In this document: one piece after another, positions 46,189 to 53,761 of the stretch | Numbering within the stretch: the stretch's first letter is position 1 | Layout of the letters: each line of letters begins with the position of its first letter | Source of the DNA: Streptomyces sp. NBC_00670 | GTDB lineage: Bacteria > Actinomycetota > Actinomycetes > Streptomycetales > Streptomycetaceae | Assembly: GCF_036226765.1 (NCBI RefSeq) | Contig: NZ_CP109017.1 | Location: forward strand, 1,937,501 to 2,001,500 | Direction of reading: 5' to 3' | DNA: 64,000 nt | The notes under the pieces: model-generated | Told to the model about the DNA's origin: nothing | What the model saw: the letters and a program-made list of their open reading frames with translations, nothing else | Databases searched by the model: none | Translations under genes and position numbers: made by a program

Positions 46189-47214
46189 ATGAGCCTGACT
46201 GACGAGGACAGCACGACCGGCAGGGTGACCCTCGCGGAGGTCGCCGCCCAGGCCGGTGTGTCCCTTTCGACGGTTTCGAAAGTCCTCAACGGACGGTCGG
46301 ACGTCTCGGCCGCCACCCGGACCCGGGTGGAGCAGTTGCTGGAGAACCACGGCTACCGGCGCCGGGCCGCGACGTCCTCGCACGCGCCGCTGATCGAGCT
46401 GGTCTTCCCGGAGCTGGAGAGCGTCTGGGCGATGGAGCTGATCCGCGGCGTGGAGAACGTGGCGAAGCAGCACAAGGCCAGCGTCGTGCTGAGCGAGAGC
46501 GGCGACCGGCACGCGCCCGGGCGCGAGTGGGTCGAGGGGGTGCTGCAGCGCCGGCCGCTGGGCGTGGTGCTGGTCTTCTCCTCGCTGCCCGACAAGGTCA
46601 AGCGCCAACTGCGCTCCCGTGCCGTGCCGTTCGTCATCATCGACCCGGCGGGCGACCCCGAGGCGGACGTGCCCTCGGTGGGCTCGGCGAACTGGGCCGG
46701 CGGCATGGCCGCGACCCGGCATCTGACCGAACTCGGCCACCGGCGCATCGCCATCATCACCGGCCCCATGGACATGATGTGCTCACTGGCCCGGCTGGAC
46801 GGCTTCCGCTCCGCGATGACGATGGCGGGCCTGGAGACCGACGAACGTCTGGTCCGCTACGGCGACTTCCACGTCCAGGGCGGCTTCGAGCAGGCCATGG
46901 AGCTGCTCGCGCTTCCCGACCGGCCCACCGCGATCTTCGCGGGCAGCGACTTGCAGGCGCTGGGGGTGCTGGAGGCGGCGCGGCGGCAGGGGCTGAGCGT
47001 CCCGGAGGACCTGTCGGTCGTGGGCTACGACGACGTGCCGCTCGCCGAGTGGTCGAGTCCGCCGCTGACGACGGTGCACCAGCCGTTGCGGCAGATGGCG
47101 GAGGAGGCGGCGCGCATGCTCCTCCAGCCGGCCGAGGCGGATCGGCCGGCCCTCCGCATGGAGTTGGCGACGCGCCTGGTGGTTCGCCAGAGCAGCGCGG
47201 CGCCGAACGCCTGA
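46189..47214 (+). CDS. LacI-family repressor of the adjacent sugar operon
   Basis: A 341-residue LacI/GalR regulator. The helix-turn-helix is at about residues 14-36 (TLAEVAAQAGVSLSTVSKVLNG) and the effector-binding periplasmic-binding-protein domain is at about 65-335. It ends with LATRLVVRQSS. It is divergent to the binding protein, permease and GH3 operon, and should repress that operon until an imported sugar binds. The ATG at 46189 is preceded seven bases earlier by TATGCT (46176-46181), so the transcript may be leaderless; an ATG at 46177 is an alternative. The HTH codons contain a 19-bp palindrome (46264-46282) with codons that are rare in this genome. Confidence 0.9.
   Translation: MSLTDEDSTTGRVTLAEVAAQAGVSLSTVSKVLNGRSDVSAATRTRVEQLLENHGYRRRAATSSHAPLIELVFPELESVWAMELIRGVENVAKQHKASVVLSESGDRHAPGREWVEGVLQRRPLGVVLVFSSLPDKVKRQLRSRAVPFVIIDPAGDPEADVPSVGSANWAGGMAATRHLTELGHRRIAIITGPMDMMCSLARLDGFRSAMTMAGLETDERLVRYGDFHVQGGFEQAMELLALPDRPTAIFAGSDLQALGVLEAARRQGLSVPEDLSVVGYDDVPLAEWSSPPLTTVHQPLRQMAEEAARMLLQPAEADRPALRMELATRLVVRQSSAAPNA
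46264..46282. promoter_or_regulatory. Operator-like palindrome inside the lacI helix-turn-helix codons
   Basis: CTTTCGA (46264-46270) and TCGAAAG (46276-46282) are exact inverted repeats with a 5-base spacer, containing TTTCGAAA. The codons used (CTT, GTT, AAA) are uncommon in high-GC Streptomyces genes, which suggests selection on the DNA. Confidence 0.45.
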
Positions 47215-47235
47215 CGGCGGGGCGCGCCCAGGAGG

Positions 47236-47429
47236 GTTTTCGCCCCCGCCGCCCCTACCCTTCCCGTCCCCGGGGGCTCCGCCCCCGGACCCCCGAAAAG
47301 ATTGCGCAGTTCCCCGCGCCCCTGATAGGGGCGCGGGGAACTGTGCGAAACGGGGCGAAGCCCCGTGCCGGGGTCCAAGGGGCGGAGCCCCTTGAGGACG
47401 GGAAGGGTAGGGGCGGCGGGGGCGAGGAA
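47236..47429. repeat. Composite palindromic repeat, copy 9
   Basis: A nested palindrome of about 194 bases between two plus-strand genes. Outer arms TTTTCGCCCCCGCCGCCCCT and its complement, CCCCGGGGGCTCCGCCCCC, the core GCGCAGTTCCCCGCGCCCCT with inverted copy (47303-47345), then GGGGCGAAGCCCC and GGGGCGGAGCCCC. The rest of the 305-base gap to the esterase (47430-47519) holds no clear signal. Confidence 0.85.
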
Positions 47430-47519
47430 CTGCTCACCGCGCACCCGTCGGGCAACCAACCCCCCGGCTCCGACACCTGTCGGCTCCCCCCGGCCGGAGG
47501 CCGGTGTCACCGTGTCCGC

Positions 47520-48476
47520 ATGACGCACCCCCACCCCCACCCCCATCCTCACCCCCTGGACCCCGAACTCGCCGCCGCGCTCGCGATGATGCCCCCCGTC
47601 GACATCTCCGACCTCGCCGCCGCCCGCGCCGCGCAGAAGGCCGAGACCTTCCTCCGCGTCACCGACACGGACACCACCGGCGTGACGGTCATGGACGTCC
47701 AGCAGGCCGGCGTCTCGCTGCGCGTCTACCGCCCGGAGGGCGCCACCCACCCCCTCCCCGCCGTCTTCCGCATCCACGGCGGCGGCTTCGTCCTCGGCAG
47801 CCCCGACGTCGACCACGAGACCAACCTCCGCCTGTGCCGCGAGCTCCCCGGCGTCGTCGTCTCCCCCGGCTACCGGCTCGCCCCGGAACACCCGTACCCC
47901 ACCGGCCTGGAGGACTGCTACGCCGCCCTGTGCTGGACCGCCGCGAACGCGGCCGGCCTCGGCATCCGCGCCGACCGCCTCGCCGTGGCCGGCGACAGCG
48001 CCGGCGCCTGCCTGGCGACGGCCACCGCGATGCTGGCCCGGGACCGCGGCGGCCCGGAACTCCGGCTGCAGTACCTGGACAGCCCCGCGCTCGACGACCG
48101 GCTGGCCACCGTCAGCGCCCGCCGCTTCACCGACACCCCGGTCTGGAACCGCCGCAACGCCCGGCTGAGCTGGACCGCCTACCTCGGCGAGGGCGTCCCC
48201 GGCTCGGTCGGCGTGCCGGTCACCGCCGCCCCCGCCCGGGCCGGCACCACCGACCTCGCGGGACTGCCCCCGGCGCACCTGGCCGTGATGGCGTACGACC
48301 CGCTGCGCGACGAGGGCGTCGACTACGCCCGCGCGCTGCTGGACGCGGGAGTCGCCGCGGAACTGCACCTGTTCCCGGGCACGTTCCACGGCGCCGGGAT
48401 GGTGCGGCACGCCGCCGTGGCACAGCGGATGGCCGCGGAGGAGCTCACGGTGCTGCGCCGCGCCCTGGCGTGGTGA
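47520..48476 (+). CDS. Alpha/beta hydrolase esterase, HSL family
   Basis: A 318-residue hormone-sensitive-lipase-type esterase. Oxyanion motif HGGGFVLGSP near residues 83-92, nucleophile GDSAGAC near 158, then Asp in VMAYDPLRDEGVDY near 260 and His in PGTFHGAGM near 290. The N-terminus is unusual: THPHPHPHPHPLD, five His-Pro pairs. The ATG at 47520 is the first in-frame start after the intergenic repeat. The last 32 bases overlap the 3' end of the PucR-type gene on the opposite strand. Confidence 0.87.
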   Translation: MTHPHPHPHPHPLDPELAAALAMMPPVDISDLAAARAAQKAETFLRVTDTDTTGVTVMDVQQAGVSLRVYRPEGATHPLPAVFRIHGGGFVLGSPDVDHETNLRLCRELPGVVVSPGYRLAPEHPYPTGLEDCYAALCWTAANAAGLGIRADRLAVAGDSAGACLATATAMLARDRGGPELRLQYLDSPALDDRLATVSARRFTDTPVWNRRNARLSWTAYLGEGVPGSVGVPVTAAPARAGTTDLAGLPPAHLAVMAYDPLRDEGVDYARALLDAGVAAELHLFPGTFHGAGMVRHAAVAQRMAAEELTVLRRALAW

Positions 48477-49605
48477 GCGGACCGGCGTCCGGCGTGGTGA
48501 GCGGCTCGTCCGCGCCCCGCGCCAGCCGCCAGGCGTAGAGCGCGAGCCGGGCCCGGAACCGGTCGCCGGGCTCGCGCAGCCGCCAGCCGGTGACCGCCTC
48601 GACGCGTTCGAGGCGGCTGGCCACCGAGCTGTGGTGGAGGTGGAGTTCGGCGGCGGCCTGGCGCAGTGACCCGGTGCGGCAGAACGCGGAGAGCGCGTCC
48701 AGCCCTGCCGCGCCGCCGTCGCGCGCGGCCACCGCCGCCAGGAGCCGTACGTCGGGCAGGGCGCGCAGCCGGTCCGCCGGGAGGTCGGCCAGCACGGCGA
48801 CCGTGCCCAGCTCGTCGTGGTCGGCCACCGCCTCGGCCGGCACCCCGGGCACCGCGAACCGCAGGGCCAGCACCGCCTGTTGCCAGGACTCCGCCGCCCG
48901 CAGCGCCTCGACGCCGCCGCCGACCCCGACCCGCACGGCACCGCGCAGCACCTGGCGCAGCTCACCGGCGGGCGAGGGGGCGTCACCGGCGGGGGCGCCG
49001 GGCGCCGCCGTCCGCTGCACGAGCGCGACCCCGTGGCCGCCGATCCGGGCGGCCCGTACGGTGCCGGGCGGGCGGCCCCGGTCCAGCAGGGCCAGGGCGA
49101 GCGACTCGGGCTCGCCGGGCGCCGCGACGACGACGGCACGCAGCGGCGCCTGCGGGACGAACCCGAGCAGCCGCAGCGCCCTGGTCCGGTCGGCGACGGT
49201 CTCACGGCCGGAGAGGACCACCTCCACCAGCGCCGGATCGACGGCGCGCGGCGGCTGCGCGAGGGTGCGGGCGGCGACGGCCAGCCACTCCAGGACCAGG
49301 TCGTCGAAGGGCCCGGCGGCGCCCGGCCGTTCCAGCCAGACCCGCCCTGCCGCGCCCAGCTCGGCGGTGCCGGACACGGCTCCGGGGCGGCCGGTCAGCG
49401 CGGTGCCGTCCGGTCCGGCGCGCAGCACGCGTCCGTCGGCGAGTTCCATCCCGGCGGGGCACTCGGCCAGCGCGGCGGTGGACCGCAGCAGGGCCGCCGG
49501 GTCGATCCGGTCGGCGGCGAGCAGCGCCTGGAAGTGCGCGATCACCCGTACCGCGGCGGTCGCGTCGGCGTCGAGCGACGACAGCCGCAGCAGCAAACCC
49601 TTCAC
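48445..49605 (-). CDS. PucR-type helix-turn-helix transcriptional regulator
   Basis: A 386-residue regulator whose C-terminal PucR HTH is at about 300-350 (LSAFCRTGSLRQAAAELHLHHSSVASRLERVEAVTGWRL). The rest is a GAF-like or GGDEF-like sensory region without a clear ligand motif. I placed the start at the GTG of VKGLLLRLSSLDADATAAVRVI, because related proteins begin there and TAAACT, a -10-like hexamer, ends seven bases upstream, suggesting a leaderless mRNA. Upstream ATGs at 49641 and 49686 are alternatives. Its 3' end overlaps the esterase gene; it may regulate the esterase. Confidence 0.8.
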   Translation of the reverse strand: MKGLLLRLSSLDADATAAVRVIAHFQALLAADRIDPAALLRSTAALAECPAGMELADGRVLRAGPDGTALTGRPGAVSGTAELGAAGRVWLERPGAAGPFDDLVLEWLAVAARTLAQPPRAVDPALVEVVLSGRETVADRTRALRLLGFVPQAPLRAVVVAAPGEPESLALALLDRGRPPGTVRAARIGGHGVALVQRTAAPGAPAGDAPSPAGELRQVLRGAVRVGVGGGVEALRAAESWQQAVLALRFAVPGVPAEAVADHDELGTVAVLADLPADRLRALPDVRLLAAVAARDGGAAGLDALSAFCRTGSLRQAAAELHLHHSSVASRLERVEAVTGWRLREPGDRFRARLALYAWRLARGADEPLTTPDAGPLTTPGRGAAP

Positions 49606-49697
49606 AGCCGCAAGTTTAGGAAAGTTGCCCGAAACGAACATCCCCCCGGCGCTCGGGACCGAAATCGAGACTTTCGGTTCGCACACACCGGGGCCGC

Positions 49698-50906
49698 TCA
49701 GCCCAGCCGGTCGCGCAGATACGCCCGCCAGTCCCGGGTGAACGCGGCCGCGTCGGTGTCCAGGACGGTCCGCAGCGCGTCCTCGACCGCGCCCGCTCGT
49801 TCACCGTGGTCGCCGACCGCCCGGTAGAAGGCGCGCAGCCGCTTCTCGCCCCACCGCTCGGCGATCATCCGGCAGGCCAGCCAGCCGCCCTCGTACGCCC
49901 GTGCCAGCCGCCCGGCCTCCTGCCCGAAGCCGAAGTCCGCGTCGGTGGGCAGCGCGTCCGGCACCCGCCCCGCGGCCACCTCGTCCCGCAGCTCGGGCGC
50001 CACCTGCGCCGCCGTACGGTCCGACTCGCGGTAGCCGACGAAGTCCGCGTAGCCCTCGGACAGCCACAGCGGGGTGGCGGCGGTGGTGTGGGCGCGGGTG
50101 GCGACATGCGTGGTCTCGTGGGTGAGCACCACCTGCCGGCCGAAGTCGCCGAGCACGCCGTACGCGTCCGGGTTGACGATGACCCGGTCCGCGGGCGCCG
50201 ACGTCGAGCCGCCCGCCTCACCGGTGGTGACCGCCGCGATCCCCCGGTACCCGCCGGCTGCGCCGCCCAGCAGCCCCGCCATTCCCTTCACCGACCGCGG
50301 CACGTACACCACGACCCGCCCCGCCCAGCCGCTCCCCCAGGCCCGGGAGACGGCGGGTACGGCGTCGTCGGCGAGCCGGGCGTACCGCTCGAGGTCCGAC
50401 TCCGACTGCCCCACGCCGAGCACGAGGCTGTGCCTGCCCCTGACGGCCCGCACCGCGCCCTGCTCCCACAGCTGCTGCCCCGACTTCTTCGCGGGCTCGT
50501 CGGAGGCCACGTACCAGTGCCGTCCGCTGTGCACCAGGCGCAGCACCCGGCCGGAGGTGACCGGCGCGCGGTCGTAGCCGCGCACCTGGTAGCGCAGGTC
50601 GGCGTCTGCGGTGGCGCGCTCGCCGGTGCGGTGGAAGGAGGTGATCCGGTAGGACCAGGAGGCCAGCGGAACGTTTCTGAGGTTGGCGAACTCGGCGGCG
50701 CCGGTGGCGAGCTGCCTCCGGGGGTCGGCCGTCGCGGACTCGGTCCCGAGGAACACCCCCCGGTCCCGCTCCAGCACGGCCCCGGCCCGCCGGTCCAGCA
50801 TCCGCTGCACGTCCCCCCGCCCGGAGTCCCCCACACCCCCGCCTCCGCACCCCACGAGCACCCCCACCACCAGGAGACACCCGAGGACCCGCCCGAACCC
50901 AGCCAC
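49698..50906 (-). CDS. Lipoprotein with an HEXXH zinc-peptidase domain
   Basis: A 402-residue exported lipoprotein. The signal (VAGFGRVLGCLLVVGVLVGCGGG) has lipobox LVGC near residues 16-19. After a spacer domain (about 25-160) the C-terminal half carries the zinc motif HETTHVATR near 275 followed about 20 residues later by the third ligand Glu in LWLSEGYADFVGY, the gluzincin arrangement of peptidase-MA-like proteins. It should be a surface metalloprotease. The GTG at 50906 gives the proper lipoprotein signal. It is close to the two NlpC/P60 hydrolases, so cell-wall protein processing is possible but unproven. Confidence 0.78.
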   Translation of the reverse strand: MAGFGRVLGCLLVVGVLVGCGGGGVGDSGRGDVQRMLDRRAGAVLERDRGVFLGTESATADPRRQLATGAAEFANLRNVPLASWSYRITSFHRTGERATADADLRYQVRGYDRAPVTSGRVLRLVHSGRHWYVASDEPAKKSGQQLWEQGAVRAVRGRHSLVLGVGQSESDLERYARLADDAVPAVSRAWGSGWAGRVVVYVPRSVKGMAGLLGGAAGGYRGIAAVTTGEAGGSTSAPADRVIVNPDAYGVLGDFGRQVVLTHETTHVATRAHTTAATPLWLSEGYADFVGYRESDRTAAQVAPELRDEVAAGRVPDALPTDADFGFGQEAGRLARAYEGGWLACRMIAERWGEKRLRAFYRAVGDHGERAGAVEDALRTVLDTDAAAFTRDWRAYLRDRLG

Positions 50907-50929
50907 CAGACGATCGTACGTGGCACACC

Positions 50930-51100
50930 CCCGCCAGGGGCGCGGGAGTGTGTCTGATCTGCGGCTCCACCGCGCGGGCGCGAGCAACCACGCCGGTAAG
51001 GGGCGCGGGGAACTGCGCGACCAGCCACGACGTACCCGCAGTCGCCGACGAACACGAAAACCCGAGCTATGAGGCGCCCAAGGGGGCAAAGGGGGCGCAC
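50930..51100. repeat. Palindromic intergenic repeat, copy 10 (inverted orientation)
   Basis: Carries 'cgccaggggcgcgggagtgtgtctgatctgcggctcc', the inverted core AGGGGCGCGGGGAACTGCGC near 50999-51018, then 'gaccagccacgacgtacccgca' and 'cccgagct', the reverse complement of the leader seen in copies 1, 2 and 6. It lies between two minus-strand genes. Confidence 0.78.
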
Positions 51101-51109
51101 CCCCCGTTC

Positions 51110-52156
51110 TCAAGGCCGGGTAACGGCCGCCACCGGCATCATCCCGACGGAGTCGTACCGCACCACCGCCCCCGGATAGGGGGCGTGGATCACCCGGCCA
51201 CCCCCCACGTACATCCCCACGTGACTCGCATCCGACCGGTACACCACAAGATCCCCGGGCTTCGCCTGGGACAACGGCACCTGCCGCCCGGCATACCGCT
51301 GCTCCTGCGACGTCCGCGGCAGCCCCACCCCCGCCTGCGCGTACGCCCACTGCATCAGCCCGGAGCAGTCGAACCCGTTCGGCCCGGTCGCCCCCCACAC
51401 ATACGGCCGTCCCAGCGCGGACCGCGCCGCCGCGACCGCCGCGGCGGCCCGCGCACCGGGCGCGGCCTCGTGCCCGGGGCCGTCCCCGGGCCCCGGCAGC
51501 GGCAGCGGGGCCGGCGGCCGCCCGGCGGACCGGGAGGCCCGGTCGTACGCGGCCCGCTCCCCCGCCGGCAGGGCGTTCAGCACCTGCCGCGCCCGCGCCA
51601 GCTTCCGCTCCACCGCGTGCTTGTGGCGCGCCACCGCCTTCCGGCTCTCCTCCAGTTCGGCGAGCTTCCCGCCCGCCTCCGTCCGCTGCTGCGCCAGCTC
51701 CCGCAGCGCCGAGCGCAGTTGCCGCAGCCGGCCGGCCTGGTCGGCGGTGACACGGTCGAGCGTGGCGGCCCGGTCGAGGTAGTCGTCGGGGTCGGAGGAG
51801 AGGAGGAGGGCGAGCGAGGGGTCGAGCCCGCCGGAGCGGTACTGGGCGCCCGCGAGCGAACCGAGCGCGTCCCGCAGGGTGTTGACCTTCTCCTGGGTGC
51901 GGGCGATCCGGTCCCGTGCGCGGTGGACCTCGCCGCGCAGGGTGTCGGCGCGCTCGTCGGCCTTGTTGTACGCCTCGGTGGCGCGCTCGGCCTCCTGGTA
52001 CAGCCGGTCCACCTCCGCCCGGCCGTCGCGCGGCGCGGCACCGGCCGGTACGGCCCCCAGTGCCGCGGCCGCGGTGGCCGCGGCGGACAGCACGGCGAGC
52101 GTGGCACCACGCCCCCGGCCCAGTCCGGTTGGTGCAGGACGCTGATGGGACCCCAC
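51110..52156 (-). CDS. Secreted NlpC/P60 peptidoglycan hydrolase (first)
   Basis: A 348-residue exported hydrolase. A signal peptide is at about 1-40 (ending AVPAGAAPRDG), a long coiled coil at about 45-190 (VDRLYQEAERATEAYNKADERADTLRG), a Pro-rich linker, and the NlpC/P60 domain at about 235-348. The catalytic Cys is in FDCSGLMQWAY and the His in DASHVGMYVG, with HAP following. It should cut D-gamma-glutamyl-diaminopimelate bonds. The GTG at 52156 lies behind GGAAGGAG. It is a paralogue of the next gene (same domain order, same AQYR.G..DPS and DPDDYLDRAATLD segments) and a positional counterpart of M. tuberculosis Rv2190c. Confidence 0.88.
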   Translation of the reverse strand: MGSHQRPAPTGLGRGRGATLAVLSAAATAAAALGAVPAGAAPRDGRAEVDRLYQEAERATEAYNKADERADTLRGEVHRARDRIARTQEKVNTLRDALGSLAGAQYRSGGLDPSLALLLSSDPDDYLDRAATLDRVTADQAGRLRQLRSALRELAQQRTEAGGKLAELEESRKAVARHKHAVERKLARARQVLNALPAGERAAYDRASRSAGRPPAPLPLPGPGDGPGHEAAPGARAAAAVAAARSALGRPYVWGATGPNGFDCSGLMQWAYAQAGVGLPRTSQEQRYAGRQVPLSQAKPGDLVVYRSDASHVGMYVGGGRVIHAPYPGAVVRYDSVGMMPVAAVTRP

Positions 52157-52324
52157 GACCGGCGCACTCCTTCCGCTGTCGGACCCCTGTTCAGGGGCAC
52201 GGCGGCAGACAGTAGCCGGGCCGGTCACCGTACGGCTACGGGCAGTGACCGCCGGACAGCCGTGCGCCCCGCCGCTGACGCAGGTCACCGGCGGGGCGCG
52301 GGGTCAGCGCGGGGTGCGGGAATT

Positions 52325-52338
52325 CGCCCGTTCGGGCG
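52325..52338 (-). terminator. Short hairpin after the second NlpC/P60 gene
   Basis: CGCCCG TT CGGGCG forms a tight 6-bp hairpin 57 bases past the stop codon. A second imperfect hairpin lies at about 52357-52377. Termination is plausible but not strong. Confidence 0.35.
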
Positions 52339-52394
52339 GCACGCCACCTTGATCCGGAAGCGCCGTCAGGCGCTCCCGGGGCCCGGACACGACG

Positions 52395-53435
52395 TCAGAC
52401 GCGGACGCCGAACATGAAGGGTCCGCCGATCGTGCTCATCGACTCGTACCGGACGACCGTGCCGGTGCGCGGGGCGTGCAGGACCTGGCCGTTGCCGGCG
52501 TAGAGGCCCACGTGGTGCAGGTCGTTGAAGAAGAACACCAGGTCGCCGACCTGGAGCTGGCTCTGCGAGTAGATGCGCGTGCCGATGTTCGCCTGCGCCT
52601 GCGAGGTACGCGGGATGGAGACGCCGGCCTGGGCGTAGGCCCAGGAGGTCAGGCCCGAGCAGTCGAAGGAGGAGGGGCCGGTGGCGCCGTAGACGTAGGC
52701 CGAGCCGATCTTGCTCTGGGCGGCGGAGAACGCGGCGCCGGCACGGCCGGAGGCGGGGGTGGAGTTGCCGAGGTCGACGCGCTGCTCGGAGGAGCGGCTG
52801 GAACGCGTCTGCTCGTCCTGGAGCTCCTGGCGCTCCTTGGCGGTGAGGGTGTTGAGGAGCGTCCGGGCATCGGCGAGCTTGCTCTGGACCTGCTTCTTCT
52901 TCTTGCCGAGCTCGGTGCGGGTGTCGGCGAGGTCCTTGAGCTTGTCGGAGGCTTCCTTGCGCTCCTGGGCCAGCTCGCGCTGCTTGTCCTGGATCTTCTT
53001 CAGCGACTCGACCTGCTGGCCGCTGAGCTGGTCCAGGGTGGCGGCCTTGTCCAGGTAGTCGTCCGGGTCGGCGGAGAGGAAGAGCTGGACGGAGGGGTCG
53101 ATGCTGCCGGTGCGGTACTGGGCGCTGGCCATCGTGCCGATGCCCTCGCGCAGCTCGTTGAGATCGGCCTGGCCCCGGGCGACCTTGTCCTGCAGGGTGC
53201 TGATCTGCTTCTGCAGCTTCTCCTGCTTCTCCTTGGCCCCGTTGTACTTCTCGGTGGCCTGCTCGGCCTGCTCGTAGAGCTTGTCGACCTTCGCCTTGAC
53301 CTCGCTCTTGCTGGGCTTCTCGCTCGGCGCGGCGTTGGCGGCCTGCGCGCTCAGGGCGACGGCGGCGGCCGCGACGGTGGTGAGCGCGGTCACCCGCGTG
53401 CGGCTCGGCTGCTTGGGTCGACGGTGGGACGCCAC
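52395..53435 (-). CDS. Secreted NlpC/P60 peptidoglycan hydrolase (second)
   Basis: A 346-residue exported hydrolase. Signal peptide at about 1-36 (ending AQAANAAPSE), coiled coil at about 40-205 with many Lys, Gln and Glu, and the NlpC/P60 domain at about 230-346, with catalytic Cys in FDCSGLTSWAY and His in LHHVGLYAG. It resembles RipA/RipD-type endopeptidases, in which the coiled coil keeps the active site closed. It has its own promoter about 100 bases upstream. The start is the GTG of MASHRRPK behind GAAGGAG. Confidence 0.88.
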   Translation of the reverse strand: MASHRRPKQPSRTRVTALTTVAAAAVALSAQAANAAPSEKPSKSEVKAKVDKLYEQAEQATEKYNGAKEKQEKLQKQISTLQDKVARGQADLNELREGIGTMASAQYRTGSIDPSVQLFLSADPDDYLDKAATLDQLSGQQVESLKKIQDKQRELAQERKEASDKLKDLADTRTELGKKKKQVQSKLADARTLLNTLTAKERQELQDEQTRSSRSSEQRVDLGNSTPASGRAGAAFSAAQSKIGSAYVYGATGPSSFDCSGLTSWAYAQAGVSIPRTSQAQANIGTRIYSQSQLQVGDLVFFFNDLHHVGLYAGNGQVLHAPRTGTVVRYESMSTIGGPFMFGVRV

Positions 53436-53761
53436 GGAGGCGAGCTCCTTCTTCCTTCAGCCGCCTACCGACACGCCGGCGGGCGGTGCCCCTCCACCGT
53501 CACTCCCCATAAGTGATCAACCGAGTGGAGGTTCGAGCTGACCCTAGTGACCCTCTTGTGATCAGTTCAAATCCTCATCAGAAAAAACACGGCCCCCGCG
53601 AGCATATTTTGCCCACAACGCACAAGCAGTGACCCCTCGTTGACACTACGTTGCGTGACGATGAGCCCAATTCGGGCAAGGGGAACGGACGTTGCGGTTG
53701 GCGTGTACGGGTACGTACGGCCTCTTCGGGACACGACGGACCCGGAACGGGGCGCCCTGGT
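53436..53761. other. Gene-free region with promoter of the second NlpC/P60 gene
   Basis: About 326 bases between the NYN gene and the NlpC/P60 gene, both on the minus strand. It contains the promoter at 53541-53570, an AT-rich patch at about 53580-53615, and a leader of about 95 bases. I looked for a c-di-AMP riboswitch here and saw none. Nothing else is recognisable. Confidence 0.5.
53541..53570 (-). promoter_or_regulatory. Promoter of the second NlpC/P60 gene
   Basis: On the minus strand TTGAAC (-35) and TAGGGT (-10) are 18 bases apart, close to the standard sigma-70 class of Streptomyces promoters. The predicted start at about 53533 leaves a leader of about 98 bases. Confidence 0.65.

Noticed and set aside
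53436..53761. c-di-AMP (ydaO-type) riboswitch before the NlpC/P60 gene
   Set aside because: Such riboswitches often precede actinobacterial cell-wall hydrolases, but the conserved motifs are absent here; only a promoter and short leader are seen.
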